Shown here: piece by piece, positions 39,004 to 48,964 of the stretch
Numbering within the stretch: the stretch's first letter is position 1
Layout: the number at the start of each line of letters is the position of its first letter
Source of the DNA: Geminicoccaceae bacterium
GTDB lineage: Bacteria > Pseudomonadota > Alphaproteobacteria > Geminicoccales > Geminicoccaceae
Assembly: GCA_028285265.1 (NCBI GenBank)
Contig: JANQPX010000020.1
Location: 310,001 to 374,000, forward strand
Reading direction: 5' to 3'
DNA: 64,000 bases
Made by a program: the position numbers and the translations under genes
Notes under the pieces: generated by a model
What the model was told of the DNA's origin: nothing
Seen by the model: the letters and a program-made list of their open reading frames with translations, nothing else
Database searches by the model: none

Positions 39004-41040
39004 TTGAGCGACCAGACCGCCCTTATTGTTTTCACGCCTTCCGGCAAACGCGGTCGATTTCCGATTGGCACACCCATCCTGCAAGCGGCGCAAAAGCTCG
39101 GCGTTGATCTCGATTCGATCTGCGGTGGGCGCGGTCTGTGCGGTCGTTGTCAAATCTCACTTGGCGAGGGAGAGTTCGCCAAGCACGGCATGACCTCAAC
39201 AGCAGAGCATGCCTCCCCTGCAGGTGAGGTGGAGGCTCGATTTGATCAGCGCAAAGGGCTCAAAAGCGGTCGACGACTTGGTTGCCAGGCCGCATTACAA
39301 GGCGACTTGGTCGTCGATGTGCCGCTCGAAAGCCAGGTTCACCGGCAGATCGTCCGCAAGCGGGCTGAAGTTCGGGATATCGAACTCGATCCGGTTGTAA
39401 AGCTCTATTATGTCGAGGTCGATGAACCCGACATGCATGCCCAAGCAGGCGATCTTAGGCGGTTAGAGCGGGCCCTGGAGGAACAGTGGCAATTGACAGG
39501 GCTCAGCGCCGACCTTCGCGTCATGCAATATCTGCAGCAGGTCTTACGTGAGGCAGAGTGGGGTGTGACTGCCGCTGTTCACGGCGATGAACGGATCATC
39601 GCGGTCTGGCCCGGTCTTAAACAGGACGTTTACGGCGTCGCCTTCGATGTCGGCTCGACCACAATAGCAGGGCATCTGATCGAACTTCGTACTGGCAAAG
39701 TCGTCGCATCAGCCGGCCTGATGAATCCGCAAATCCGCTTCGGTGAGGACCTGATGAGTCGGGTCTCCTATGTCATGATGAACCCAGGCGGTGACCAGGA
39801 GATGACCCTCGCGGTACGCGAGGCCATCACCGCGATGATTGGGCAGCTCGCAGCTGAAGCCCTGATCGATCCTAACGAGATTATGGATCTCACTTTTGTC
39901 GGTAATCCGGTGATGCACCATCTCCTGCTCGGAATCGACCCGACCGAGCTCGGAGGTGCTCCCTTCGCTCTCGCAACCGACGAACAGGTCTTTCTGTGGG
40001 CGAGCGAGCTGTCGATCAATGTGACCAACCCGTCGGCACGTGCCTATGTGCTCCCCTGCATTGCCGGTCACGTCGGTGCTGATGCGGCCGGCCTGATCTT
40101 GAGTGAGACGCCGCATTTGAATGATGAGATGACACTGATCGTCGATGTTGGCACGAACGCAGAAATCATCCTCGGCAACAAACATCGCCTTCTCGCAGCG
40201 TCATCGCCCACCGGCCCCGCGTTTGAGGGCGCGCAGCTGTCTTGCGGACAGCGTGCTGCACCTGGCGCAATCGAACGCGTGCGCATTGACCCCGAGACTC
40301 TCGAGCCTCGCTTCAAGCTCATTGGCGCCAGCACCTGGTCCGATGGAACAGGTGAAGACAGCGCCGATTTTGATGATGTGGCGCTGCAGTCGAGCGTTCC
40401 CGTCGTTGCCACAGGCATTTGTGGTTCCGGGATTATCGAGGCGATTGCAGAGATGTATCTCGCCGGCATCATCAAGCAGGACGGCATGATCGATGGCGAC
40501 AAAGCGGCGATCAGCTCACGTGTACAGAAGGATGGTCGGACCTTTACCTACCTGATTCAGGAAGGCGAGCCCGAGATCCGCATTACCCAGAACGATATCC
40601 GCGCGATTCAACTTGCTAAAGCAGCGCTCTATGCGGGCGCGCGATTGCTTATGGACCACTTTGGGATCGATCACATTGACCGAATCACGCTGGCTGGCGC
40701 CTTTGGAAGCCACATCGACGTCAAATATGCCATGATCCTCGGCCTAATTCCCGACTGTGAGCTGGAGAAAGTGACCTCGGCGGGCAACGCGGCAGGTACT
40801 GGCGCACGTATCGCGTTGCTCAATCGCAAGGCCAGGCGCGAAATCGAAGAGGTCGTCCAGCGTATCGAAAAGGTCGAAACCGCGGTTGAACCAAAGTTCC
40901 AGGAACACTTTGTCAAAGCTATGGCGATCCCTCATGCTGATGCCGCCTACGCTAACCTGAGAAAGGTGGTTCATCTTCCTGCGATGGACATGTCGACGGA
41001 CTCCAGGAGCCGCCGCGAACGCCGGCGAAAGCGTGCGTAG
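39004..41040 (+). CDS. ASKHA-domain ferredoxin-fused activator of corrinoid proteins (RamA/RACo-like, DUF4445)
   Basis: 2Fe-2S CGGRGLCGRC, ASKHA GVAFDVGSTTIAGHLIEL, LIVDVGTNAEIILGN, GITGSG-like ATGICGSGIIEAIAEM; TTG start with AAGGAGG. Confidence 0.92.
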   Translation: MSDQTALIVFTPSGKRGRFPIGTPILQAAQKLGVDLDSICGGRGLCGRCQISLGEGEFAKHGMTSTAEHASPAGEVEARFDQRKGLKSGRRLGCQAALQGDLVVDVPLESQVHRQIVRKRAEVRDIELDPVVKLYYVEVDEPDMHAQAGDLRRLERALEEQWQLTGLSADLRVMQYLQQVLREAEWGVTAAVHGDERIIAVWPGLKQDVYGVAFDVGSTTIAGHLIELRTGKVVASAGLMNPQIRFGEDLMSRVSYVMMNPGGDQEMTLAVREAITAMIGQLAAEALIDPNEIMDLTFVGNPVMHHLLLGIDPTELGGAPFALATDEQVFLWASELSINVTNPSARAYVLPCIAGHVGADAAGLILSETPHLNDEMTLIVDVGTNAEIILGNKHRLLAASSPTGPAFEGAQLSCGQRAAPGAIERVRIDPETLEPRFKLIGASTWSDGTGEDSADFDDVALQSSVPVVATGICGSGIIEAIAEMYLAGIIKQDGMIDGDKAAISSRVQKDGRTFTYLIQEGEPEIRITQNDIRAIQLAKAALYAGARLLMDHFGIDHIDRITLAGAFGSHIDVKYAMILGLIPDCELEKVTSAGNAAGTGARIALLNRKARREIEEVVQRIEKVETAVEPKFQEHFVKAMAIPHADAAYANLRKVVHLPAMDMSTDSRSRRERRRKRA

Positions 41041-41089
41041 CCGATATCTCATCGAATGTTGCAGGCCAGTTTCCTTGGCGAAAGCATGT

Positions 41090-41612
41090 CCATTAGCGAC
41101 CACAGACGACATCTTTCGCAAGACGGGATGGCCCGACGATATCCGTTTCTTGCTCAATGAGCTCAAGATCGATCGTGTTGTCGCACCCGGCATCTCAGGT
41201 GGCACGCCCTATGGCCTGGGGTTGATCTGGGCTATGCCGGAGCACGTTTGATTTGTGGCGGTCATCGCAGCCTCGCGCCTCAAGCTGAACAGCAGGTGAC
41301 CACTAATGAAAAAACGCGTGACGCCATGCTGGAGAGCTTCAGGTAAGCGTTTTGAAACAGTAGCGTTGGCATGTCGGCTGACGTGACTGTGTTAGCCCGT
41401 CCGTGGTGATTTGCCCTCGCCGAGATCCGCATGTCGACGTTGCTCTGGCATGGCCGGGTAGATCGTGTCGTACCACCCGGTATGGAACCGTATCTCGCGA
41501 GCCGGATTCACGCAGCACAGCAACCTTTGTCGAGGATGACGGCCGTTCTCAGGTTGTTGAGCACATCGGTACCGCGTTTTCCACGCTCAAAAGAAAGCTC
41601 ACTGCTGCATAA
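41090..41612 (+). pseudogene. Decayed alpha/beta hydrolase
   Basis: Fragments across frames: GWPDDIRFLLNELKIDRVVAPGISGGTPYGLGLIWAMPEHV(stop); then ..APQAEQQVTTNEKTRDAMLESFR*AF*NSSVGMSADVTVLARPW*FALAEIRMSTLLWHGRVDRVVPPGMEPYLASRIHAAQ; then frameshift to ATFVEDDGRSQVVEHIGTAFSTL. Confidence 0.78.
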
Positions 41613-41712
41613 TCGAAAAGAAATCTTGCTTTCCAACCACTCGAGACCTTGAAGCCCTGGCAGCTCTCTTGTCTGATCAAAGTTTAGGCGATCCGATAAT
41701 GGCGAGGATGAA

Positions 41713-42963
41713 ATGCATCTCACCGCCGAAGAGAAAGCGCTCCTTACGGATGACTCGCCGCCAGCAACCGCTATGGCGATGCGCATTCTGGTGGATATGG
41801 CAGAGATGATGGGCGCTGATCGTCTTGTACCGATCACGTCTGCCCATATCGATGGGTGCGTCTATTTCGGCGATGCCGGTGTGTTGTTTGCTGAGAAGCT
41901 CCGCGACCTAGGTGGTCGTGTAACCGTGCCCTCTTCGCTCAATGTCGGTGCTCTCGATATTCTTCATCCCGAATTGGTGCTTGCAGACGCCCATGCCATG
42001 ACCATGAGCCGGCGACTTATGGATGCCTATGTCAGCCTGGGATGCATTCAGAGTTGGACCTGCGCTCCCTATCAGGCCGGCTATCGCCCGAAGCTTGGTG
42101 AACAGATTGCCTGGGCAGAGAGCAATGCCATCGTGTTTGCGAATTCGGTACTTGGAGCACGCACGAATCGTTATGGCGACTTTTTCGATATTTGCGCAGC
42201 GATCACTGGTCGTGCGCCCTATATCGGTTTGCATCGAGACGAAGAACGCGTCGCAAAAGTCCTGATCGACCTATCCAATCTCCCCCCTGCTCTCCTTGCT
42301 GACGACAGCTTTTATCCAGTCCTTGGGGCTTGGTTAGGAAGAACCGTAGGCTCAACGATTGCAGCGATCAAAGGCCTGCCGCGTGATGTTCATGAAGACC
42401 AGTTAAAGGCCCTGGGCGCAGCATCCGCATCGACTGGTGCGGTGGCCCTCTTCCACGTTATCGGCGTGACTCCTGAAGCGAAGACTGAAAGTCAGGCATT
42501 TGCCGGCAATAGGCCTGAGGCCGAAATTTGCCCCTCTGCATCCGATATGCGCGCCGCACGCGATGCGCTCTCGACGACAGACTCTGAAACAATCGATTGT
42601 GTGGCGCTTGGCAGTCCACATTTCTCCTTGGACGAATGTCGCTTATTCGCAGCAATGGCCGAAGGCCTAACGTTCAAAAGGCCGATCTATATCTGTACTC
42701 GCCAAGCAGTGCTGCAAATTCTTGAGGCGAGCGGCGTTCGGCAAAAATTGGAAGATGCTGGTGTTATCTTCGTTGTCGGAACCTGCGTCGTGGTAACCCC
42801 CATACTCAAGCAGGCAAGCGGCGTGCTGATGACCAACTCCGGTAAGTTTGCCCACTATGGCCCCTCAACAGTTAACCATGAGGTCGTGTTTGGGTCGTTA
42901 GGTGACTGCATCGGATCTGCGGTTACAGGCAAGGTCAAGCGGGATGAGCGGTTATGGCAGTAA
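41713..42963 (+). CDS. Aconitase X catalytic (large, DUF521) subunit
   Basis: ITSAHIDGCVYFGDAGVLFAEKL, VPSSLNVGALD, CAPYQAGYRPKLGEQIAWAESNAIVFANSVLGARTNRYGDFFDICAAITGRAPY. Confidence 0.92.
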   Translation: MHLTAEEKALLTDDSPPATAMAMRILVDMAEMMGADRLVPITSAHIDGCVYFGDAGVLFAEKLRDLGGRVTVPSSLNVGALDILHPELVLADAHAMTMSRRLMDAYVSLGCIQSWTCAPYQAGYRPKLGEQIAWAESNAIVFANSVLGARTNRYGDFFDICAAITGRAPYIGLHRDEERVAKVLIDLSNLPPALLADDSFYPVLGAWLGRTVGSTIAAIKGLPRDVHEDQLKALGAASASTGAVALFHVIGVTPEAKTESQAFAGNRPEAEICPSASDMRAARDALSTTDSETIDCVALGSPHFSLDECRLFAAMAEGLTFKRPIYICTRQAVLQILEASGVRQKLEDAGVIFVVGTCVVVTPILKQASGVLMTNSGKFAHYGPSTVNHEVVFGSLGDCIGSAVTGKVKRDERLWQ

Positions 42964-43379
42964 CCGCAGCCATCAAGGCCGAGATACTCATCGATGGCGT
43001 CGCTGAGGGGACGATCTTAAAACTCGCCGCGCCAATCTGTTTTTGGGGTGGTGTCGATCCTACAAGCGGGCGTATCTCAGATCCACAACATCCCGACTAC
43101 AATGCCATCGTCACAGGAACGATTTTGGTGATCCCGCGTATTGTCGGTTCTAGCTCATCCAGTCAGTTACTGTTGGAGCTCATGTACCTTGGAAGGCACC
43201 CAGCGGGGATCCTTCTCGGCGAGCCCGATGCTATTCTAGGCATCGCATCATTGGTCGGCCGTGAGATGGCCTTCGGCACGATTCCCATCCTGCATGCACC
43301 ATTGACGCAGCTCGAAACGGGCATGCATGCAATGATCGCCCCTGGCGGCAGAATTGTTGCGGAGATGGCGTCGGATTGA
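42954..43379 (+). CDS. Aconitase X small (swivel, DUF126) subunit
   Basis: FWGGVDPTSGRISDPQHPDYNAIVTGTILVIPRIVGSSSSSQLLLEL; start overlaps large-subunit stop by 10 bp. Confidence 0.92.
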   Translation: MAVTAAIKAEILIDGVAEGTILKLAAPICFWGGVDPTSGRISDPQHPDYNAIVTGTILVIPRIVGSSSSSQLLLELMYLGRHPAGILLGEPDAILGIASLVGREMAFGTIPILHAPLTQLETGMHAMIAPGGRIVAEMASD

Positions 43380-43391
43380 CGGGTTTGTAGC

Positions 43392-43865
43392 TTAAGTCCA
43401 TTCCAGCCAGAGAGCCGCAATTGTAATGGGTAATGCATAGGGAACCGGAGCATTGCGGCTGAAAAGCCCCAGCTTAGGAGCTTCGCAATTCGGCGTCGCC
43501 AGTGCGGGACCACGATCCAGAGCAAGGCGAAGCATCAACAAGATAATGGCGAGTGCGCCACCGCCGATCGCCGTTATGGTCAGAAACCCCGGCGAGTCCC
43601 TTAATCCAAGCCAGAGTCCGATGACGGCCATCAGTTTAGCGTCGCCACCGCCGATCATGCCTAATCCAAAGGCTACAAAACCCAAGGTAAATATCAATGC
43701 AAAGGCGATGATGTGCTCGGGCCAGGCGGCGACACCTGACGCCGCCGCTTTGACCAAGAAGAGCACCATCAAGGCAAGCGGCACCGCGTTCGGAATGCGG
43801 AAGGCTTTGAGATCGGAGACACAAGCCACAAGAAGAAAGCCAGTGAATGTGGCAGAAAACAACAT
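43392..43865 (-). CDS. cpaA: Tad prepilin peptidase
   Basis: ACVSDLKAFRIPNAVPLALM, GLGMIGGGDAKLMAVIGLWLG (GxGD motif). Confidence 0.9.
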   Translation of the reverse strand: MLFSATFTGFLLVACVSDLKAFRIPNAVPLALMVLFLVKAAASGVAAWPEHIIAFALIFTLGFVAFGLGMIGGGDAKLMAVIGLWLGLRDSPGFLTITAIGGGALAIILLMLRLALDRGPALATPNCEAPKLGLFSRNAPVPYALPITIAALWLEWT

Positions 43866-43877
43866 CTGTCGACTCCC

Positions 43878-44858
43878 TCAACGACCTAGATAGTGATCGT
43901 TCTGCAGCGCCTCAACGAAAGCGAGGTTACGTTTCGCTTCATCAAAGAAGCCTGGATCCGCGGCCATCGCGCTGAGGAACAGTGATTTCGCTCGCTCATG
44001 ATCGCCGCGAAGAAGAGCAGCGTAGCCAACGTTATTCATGATCGCAGCACGATCTTTCGGTGCCGCGCCCGCCAAAGCAGGTCCATATCGTCCTTGTAGC
44101 GCAAGCGCGAGCCGAAGGTTGGTCGCCGCGGCTTCAAGGTTCGGATCAAGGGCGAGGGCTCGGTTCAGCGCCTCCTCGGCATAAGCGGGCTCACCGGAAG
44201 CAAGGAGCGAAAAGCCCAGGTTGTTGTGTAGAAAAGCTGCTTTAGGATTAAGGGTTATCGCCTTCCGGTAGGCTTTTCGTGCTTCAGCGTAAGCTCTCTC
44301 AGCATCATAGAGACGGCCGAGTGCATTCCAGCTTCGCCACAGTCCAGCATCTCGCTGGACGGCATCCTCGAAATAGGGCAAGGCCGCTTCCTGATCCCCT
44401 TGTCTGAGGAGAACAAGTCCCTCCCCTTGAAGCGCCTTGGCACGAAGTCCCCCACCAGCATCGTCATCGATGTGCCCAAATTGGGTGCCTGCCTGCTTCA
44501 GACGCCCCTGTCCGAGATAGGCTTCGCCCAGCCCCAAGTGCGCATTGGCATCATCTGGCTGGTCCTTCAAGATTCGCTGAAAGTAGGTAGCGGCCTCCTT
44601 GTAGCGATCAGATCGGAGGGCAGCCCATCCATGATCCCGATGCAGATCAACCGCCACCGCCGGCACGCTGCTTTCCTTCTTTGTCGCTGGCGGATCGTTC
44701 GATGCGCAGCCAACGAACAGAAAGAGAAGTACCTGACAACTCAAAGCCAAGTATGACCTTTTTTGTCTGGTCATTAAGGGAAACTCCGACTTGAGGCGTT
44801 TTGGAGGAACTCGGCTGAGCTGTGCTGGAAGACGCGCATCGTCACTTCGTGGCAGCAT
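43878..44858 (-). CDS. TPR lipoprotein, TadD-like
   Basis: Lipobox VGCASN region and TPR repeats (NAHLGLGEAYLGQGRLKQAGTQF, AAFLHNNLGFSLLASGEPAYAEEAL). Confidence 0.85.
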   Translation of the reverse strand: MLPRSDDARLPAQLSRVPPKRLKSEFPLMTRQKRSYLALSCQVLLFLFVGCASNDPPATKKESSVPAVAVDLHRDHGWAALRSDRYKEAATYFQRILKDQPDDANAHLGLGEAYLGQGRLKQAGTQFGHIDDDAGGGLRAKALQGEGLVLLRQGDQEAALPYFEDAVQRDAGLWRSWNALGRLYDAERAYAEARKAYRKAITLNPKAAFLHNNLGFSLLASGEPAYAEEALNRALALDPNLEAAATNLRLALALQGRYGPALAGAAPKDRAAIMNNVGYAALLRGDHERAKSLFLSAMAADPGFFDEAKRNLAFVEALQNDHYLGR

Positions 44859-45534
44859 TGGGTGTGAAGGGATCGGTCACGGTCATGAAATCGATCAGTT
44901 TGGGTTTAGCTGGCGGTGGCGCGACGAACGGCTTCGTCGGGATGGATTTCGGAGCCACCGGCGGCACCCCTTTGGGCAGGCGAATGACGGCCTGAGCCTG
45001 CTGGTCTGGGCTATGCCATGCAGCGGGCCTTAAGGCGGTCGATCGAGACCGCGTTCGCTCGATCATCTCGAGCAGGTGAAGCCATTTCAGATTACCGTCG
45101 ATTTCATCTAGACCATTGCTGTAACGGCGGGCCTCTTCGAGATAACGACGGGCGAGCTTGCTGTCCGCTCGGCGAAGCGCGGCAAAACCAATATTGTTGA
45201 GGGTTGCGGGATCATCAGGCTTGAGCGCGAGTGCGCGCCCAAACATGTCGGCGGCGAGGTCAACTCGCCCGAGCTCCGCATAGGCGATAGCGAGTGCGTT
45301 CAGTCCATGAAGATCTGCGCCATTTTCGCGAAGATGTTTACGAATGGCGCTCACAGCCTCAGCTGCCTTGCCTTGATCAAGCAAGCGCTTGCCCTCGAGC
45401 AAACTCGCAGGTGAGGTGGTTTCGGGTGTCAGGCGAAGCTCGGGCCCAGGACCACACGCACATAATGCGACCAGTAAAGCGAGCATCGCCATCGACAGTG
45501 AGGGTAGCGCCTTGATCCTAAGCAGCATGCACAT
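44842..45534 (-). CDS. TPR lipoprotein, TadD-like
   Basis: Lipobox ALCACGPG, TPRs (LNALAIAYAELGRVDLAADMFGRAL). Confidence 0.85.
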   Translation of the reverse strand: MCMLLRIKALPSLSMAMLALLVALCACGPGPELRLTPETTSPASLLEGKRLLDQGKAAEAVSAIRKHLRENGADLHGLNALAIAYAELGRVDLAADMFGRALALKPDDPATLNNIGFAALRRADSKLARRYLEEARRYSNGLDEIDGNLKWLHLLEMIERTRSRSTALRPAAWHSPDQQAQAVIRLPKGVPPVAPKSIPTKPFVAPPPAKPKLIDFMTVTDPFTPNAATK

Positions 45535-45540
45535 TTCCAG

Positions 45541-46551
45541 CTAATCCAAGGGCAGCGCGTCGCCCGAAAACAGCCGCGCAAGGCGAATGATGACGGGCGA
45601 TAGTGCAAGCAAAAAGATCGTCGGTAGGAGAAAGACCACCATGATCACCGACATTTTGACCGGCAGCTGATTGGCCCGCTCCTCGGCCATGAGCATGCGC
45701 TGTTGACGCATGTCGCGCGAATAGACCTGAAGCGTAGCTGTAACGCTTGTGCCAAGCGCAATCGATTGAATGATGGCTTTGGTAAAGATGCTGACTGCAT
45801 CGACCTGTATGCGGTCGGCCAGGTCAGCGAGGACCTGCTCGCGCGCTTTGCCCGCACGGAGTTCAAGCCCAACGATGGCAAATTCTTCGGCAAGCGCGGG
45901 ATGAGCGTGTTTGAGCTCGCCAGAAACCCTGGCTAAGGCCGAGTCAAAGCCCAAACCAGCTTCTATCGCCACTTGCATCATATCAAGGGCATGGGGAAAA
46001 CCATGGCGAATAGCCCGCTGCCGCACCTTGATGCGCCGTCTCAGCCAAAAAGGCGGTCCATAGAAACCGGCAAGCAACATCATGCAGGCTAGTGTCATAC
46101 TGCCCGTAGCATTGAAATCGATAAGCGGGATGTTCCCCCAGGTTTCAGCAGTCGCCGAGATCGTCAGCGTTCCGAGCAACAAAGGGAGTGGCAATAAGAA
46201 GCCCAGGACCGCGCGAAAGCAGTAATAGCTTACCAGTGCATGATCACCGCGAAATCCGGCACGGACGAGTTGTTGTTCAACGCGGTGGCTCTCACCCGAA
46301 TCGGCAGGAATGATGAAGCGAAACAACCCCTTCTGCGGCAACTTACCCTTGCTCTTTCGAAGGGCCGCGGTCGCGGGCATGGTCCGCCTTTCAGGTTCGC
46401 GACTGAGACGTCTAACGACTGGGTCGGCGGGTGCCAGCAAGCTCCGTGCACCGATCACAGTGATCATGACGCCGGTAAACACGGCGATCAGAACCACGAG
46501 CTCAGCGCCCCCGCCGGCAACATTGATGACGTTTTGGAAGATGCTCTGCAT
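45541..46551 (-). CDS. tadC: Tad inner-membrane protein TadC (T2SF domain)
   Basis: T2SF motif PHALDMMQVAIEAGLGFDSALARVSGEL, SIALGTSVTATLQVYSRDMRQQRMLMAEERANQLPVKM. Confidence 0.9.
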   Translation of the reverse strand: MQSIFQNVINVAGGGAELVVLIAVFTGVMITVIGARSLLAPADPVVRRLSREPERRTMPATAALRKSKGKLPQKGLFRFIIPADSGESHRVEQQLVRAGFRGDHALVSYYCFRAVLGFLLPLPLLLGTLTISATAETWGNIPLIDFNATGSMTLACMMLLAGFYGPPFWLRRRIKVRQRAIRHGFPHALDMMQVAIEAGLGFDSALARVSGELKHAHPALAEEFAIVGLELRAGKAREQVLADLADRIQVDAVSIFTKAIIQSIALGTSVTATLQVYSRDMRQQRMLMAEERANQLPVKMSVIMVVFLLPTIFLLALSPVIIRLARLFSGDALPLD

Positions 46552-46562
46552 CGCGATAAGTC

Positions 46563-47522
46563 CTAGAAGTCAAACCGTACTTGCCGGCGAAGCGCGACGG
46601 CATTGATGAGCGTCAAAAGGGCACCTAAACCCAGGAGCGGCGCGAACAGTGGATCACCGGCGACCTCTGCGTAATAGTGAGGCGAGGAAAGATGGAGAAA
46701 TCCTGAAAGGGCAATGGGTACCGATGACACCACAATGGCGGTGATTCGGCCCTCTGCTGACAACGCCTTGATCTTTCGCTCCATGGCGAAGCGATCGCGA
46801 ATGACCCGCCCCAGTGACTCAAGGACGGAAGCAAGATTGCCGCCGGTACTATGCTGAATGGTGATCGCCACAGCGAGATAGTTGAAGTCTTCAAGACCAA
46901 TCCGTCTTGCCATTTCATCAACGGCCGTCGCGAGATCGTCTCCATAGCTGATCGCGTCGGCGACAAGACCAAGCTCGGTTGCAATTGGATCGGGCATCTC
47001 TCGAGCGATAGCATTGAAGGCTGGATTGATCGGGTGGCCAGCACGCAGGCTCTGCACCATGAGATCGATCGCATCAGGGAGTTGCTTTGATAGCTCGTTG
47101 CGCCTGCGAGCCCGACGGACGTGGAGCATAATCAATGGCAAAATGAGGCAAAGCACCGATGCCGTCATCAAGGCTAACGGCAGGGAGATGAGAAACGACA
47201 ACAACATCGTCACAACGGCGGCCGACAGACCCATGAGTGTAATGAGATACTCGGGCTTCGTACTCATACCGGCCTGACGCACCAAAGACGGCCAGTTGCG
47301 TAGGCCGGGGAGTCGTCCAAACCCGTCCGATTCTCGCCGGCGTCTCAGTAGGCGGAGCACAGTTTCTGGATCGGCCCCCGACGAAAGGGCCTGCAAACGT
47401 CGTTTGATGGCCAGCTCGACATCGTTGCTGGTGATTCCAAGTATCTGCGCACCCCCGAGCACAATGATGAGCACACCAAAAAAAACCATTATGTTGACAA
47501 GCAACCACGTCATGTCGTCCAT
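46563..47522 (-). CDS. tadB: Tad inner-membrane protein TadB (T2SF domain)
   Basis: LPDAIDLMVQSLRAGHPINPAFNAIAREM, AVAITIQHSTGGNLASVLESLGRVIRDRFAMERKIKALSAEGR. Confidence 0.92.
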   Translation of the reverse strand: MDDMTWLLVNIMVFFGVLIIVLGGAQILGITSNDVELAIKRRLQALSSGADPETVLRLLRRRRESDGFGRLPGLRNWPSLVRQAGMSTKPEYLITLMGLSAAVVTMLLSFLISLPLALMTASVLCLILPLIMLHVRRARRRNELSKQLPDAIDLMVQSLRAGHPINPAFNAIAREMPDPIATELGLVADAISYGDDLATAVDEMARRIGLEDFNYLAVAITIQHSTGGNLASVLESLGRVIRDRFAMERKIKALSAEGRITAIVVSSVPIALSGFLHLSSPHYYAEVAGDPLFAPLLGLGALLTLINAVALRRQVRFDF

Positions 47523-47546
47523 GATTTGACTCTCCCTCCTTACCGC

Positions 47547-48947
47547 TCAGAGCTTTCGCTTTGTGGAAAAGAGGTCACCTGGTAGTTCGACTCCAAATGC
47601 TCGCAAACGATCGGCAAATTTGGGTCGAACGCCGCTTGCCTCGAAATGTCCGATCACCGCGCCATGCTCATCTATGCCTTCGCGCTGGTAGGAGAAAATC
47701 TCCTGCATGGTGACGATGTCCTGCTCCATGCCGGTGATCTCCTGCAGACTGACCATACGGCGCCGACCATCCGCCATCCGTTCAAGCTGGATAACAACAT
47801 CGATCGCTGAGGCGAGCTGTTGGCGCATGGAGTGTAGGGGAAACTGGACACCGGTCATCATGATCATCTGTTCAAGGCGCGAGAGCGCATCGCGTGGGGT
47901 GTTGGCATGAATTGTGGTCATCGAGCCATCATGACCGGTATTCATGGCCTGCAGCATGTCGAGAGCTTCTGCTCCTCTTACCTCACCCACAATAATTCGA
48001 TCAGGACGCATACGAAGTGCATTTCTCAGCAGCTCTCTTTGTGTAACTGATCCTTTTCCTTCAATATTTGGCGGCCTAGTCTCCATGCGAACAACATGAA
48101 ATTGTTGCAACTGAAGCTCCGCCGCATCTTCAATCGTAATAATACGCTCTCTCTGTCCAATAAAACTTGAGACAGCGTTAAGCATTGTTGTCTTGCCGCT
48201 ACCCGTTCCGCCTGAGATAATGAGGTTAAGCCTCGCGCGGGTAATACCCTGAAGAACATGGGCGACTTGCGGTGTCAGGGCATCTTTCTCAATAAGCTTT
48301 TCAATGGTCATCGGCGCTTGGCCAAATTTTCTGATCGAGAGCAAAGGACCATCAAGCGCGCATGGCGGCACAATCGCATTGACTCGACTACCATCGGGCA
48401 GGCGCGCATCGACCCATGGCTGGCTTTCATCAACACGACGGCCGACCGCCGAGACAATTTTGTCAATGATCCGTAGCAGGTGACGCTCGTCTTTGAAGCG
48501 GACGGACGTCATTTCCAGGCGCCCTTGCCGCTCGACATAGACATGATTATGCGTGTTCACGAGGATGTCGCCGATTGTCGGGTCCTTCAGTAATGGCTCC
48601 AGCGGCCCAAGACCCAGAACCTCGTTCAGGATCTCCTCAACAATCTGCTGAAACTCCTTCGCGTTGAGCGCAACACCCTCTTTCGCCAGGAGCTGATTGA
48701 TGATCGTTGAGACCTCACGCCTCAAATCCGACGGTGCGACTTTCTCAATCGCCGACAGATTCAGCATGTCGAGCAGACGTTCATGCAGGCGTGTTTTCAA
48801 ATCGATCCAGAAGGTGCCACGCGGGTCATGATCGCTGAATTCAACGTCTTTATCGACTTGGCCGCCAAGCTCGATCGTCGGTGGAGGCACTCGACCACGG
48901 TCTTTCGTCTCGGTATCGCTATGAATCTGGCTGAATTGGCGAAACAT
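47547..48947 (-). CDS. cpaF: Tad secretion ATPase
   Basis: Walker [70 protein letters not shown] 48947 with AAGGGAAG. Confidence 0.96.
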   Translation of the reverse strand: MFRQFSQIHSDTETKDRGRVPPPTIELGGQVDKDVEFSDHDPRGTFWIDLKTRLHERLLDMLNLSAIEKVAPSDLRREVSTIINQLLAKEGVALNAKEFQQIVEEILNEVLGLGPLEPLLKDPTIGDILVNTHNHVYVERQGRLEMTSVRFKDERHLLRIIDKIVSAVGRRVDESQPWVDARLPDGSRVNAIVPPCALDGPLLSIRKFGQAPMTIEKLIEKDALTPQVAHVLQGITRARLNLIISGGTGSGKTTMLNAVSSFIGQRERIITIEDAAELQLQQFHVVRMETRPPNIEGKGSVTQRELLRNALRMRPDRIIVGEVRGAEALDMLQAMNTGHDGSMTTIHANTPRDALSRLEQMIMMTGVQFPLHSMRQQLASAIDVVIQLERMADGRRRMVSLQEITGMEQDIVTMQEIFSYQREGIDEHGAVIGHFEASGVRPKFADRLRAFGVELPGDLFSTKRKL

Positions 48948-48964
48948 CTTCGCTTCCCTTCCCT

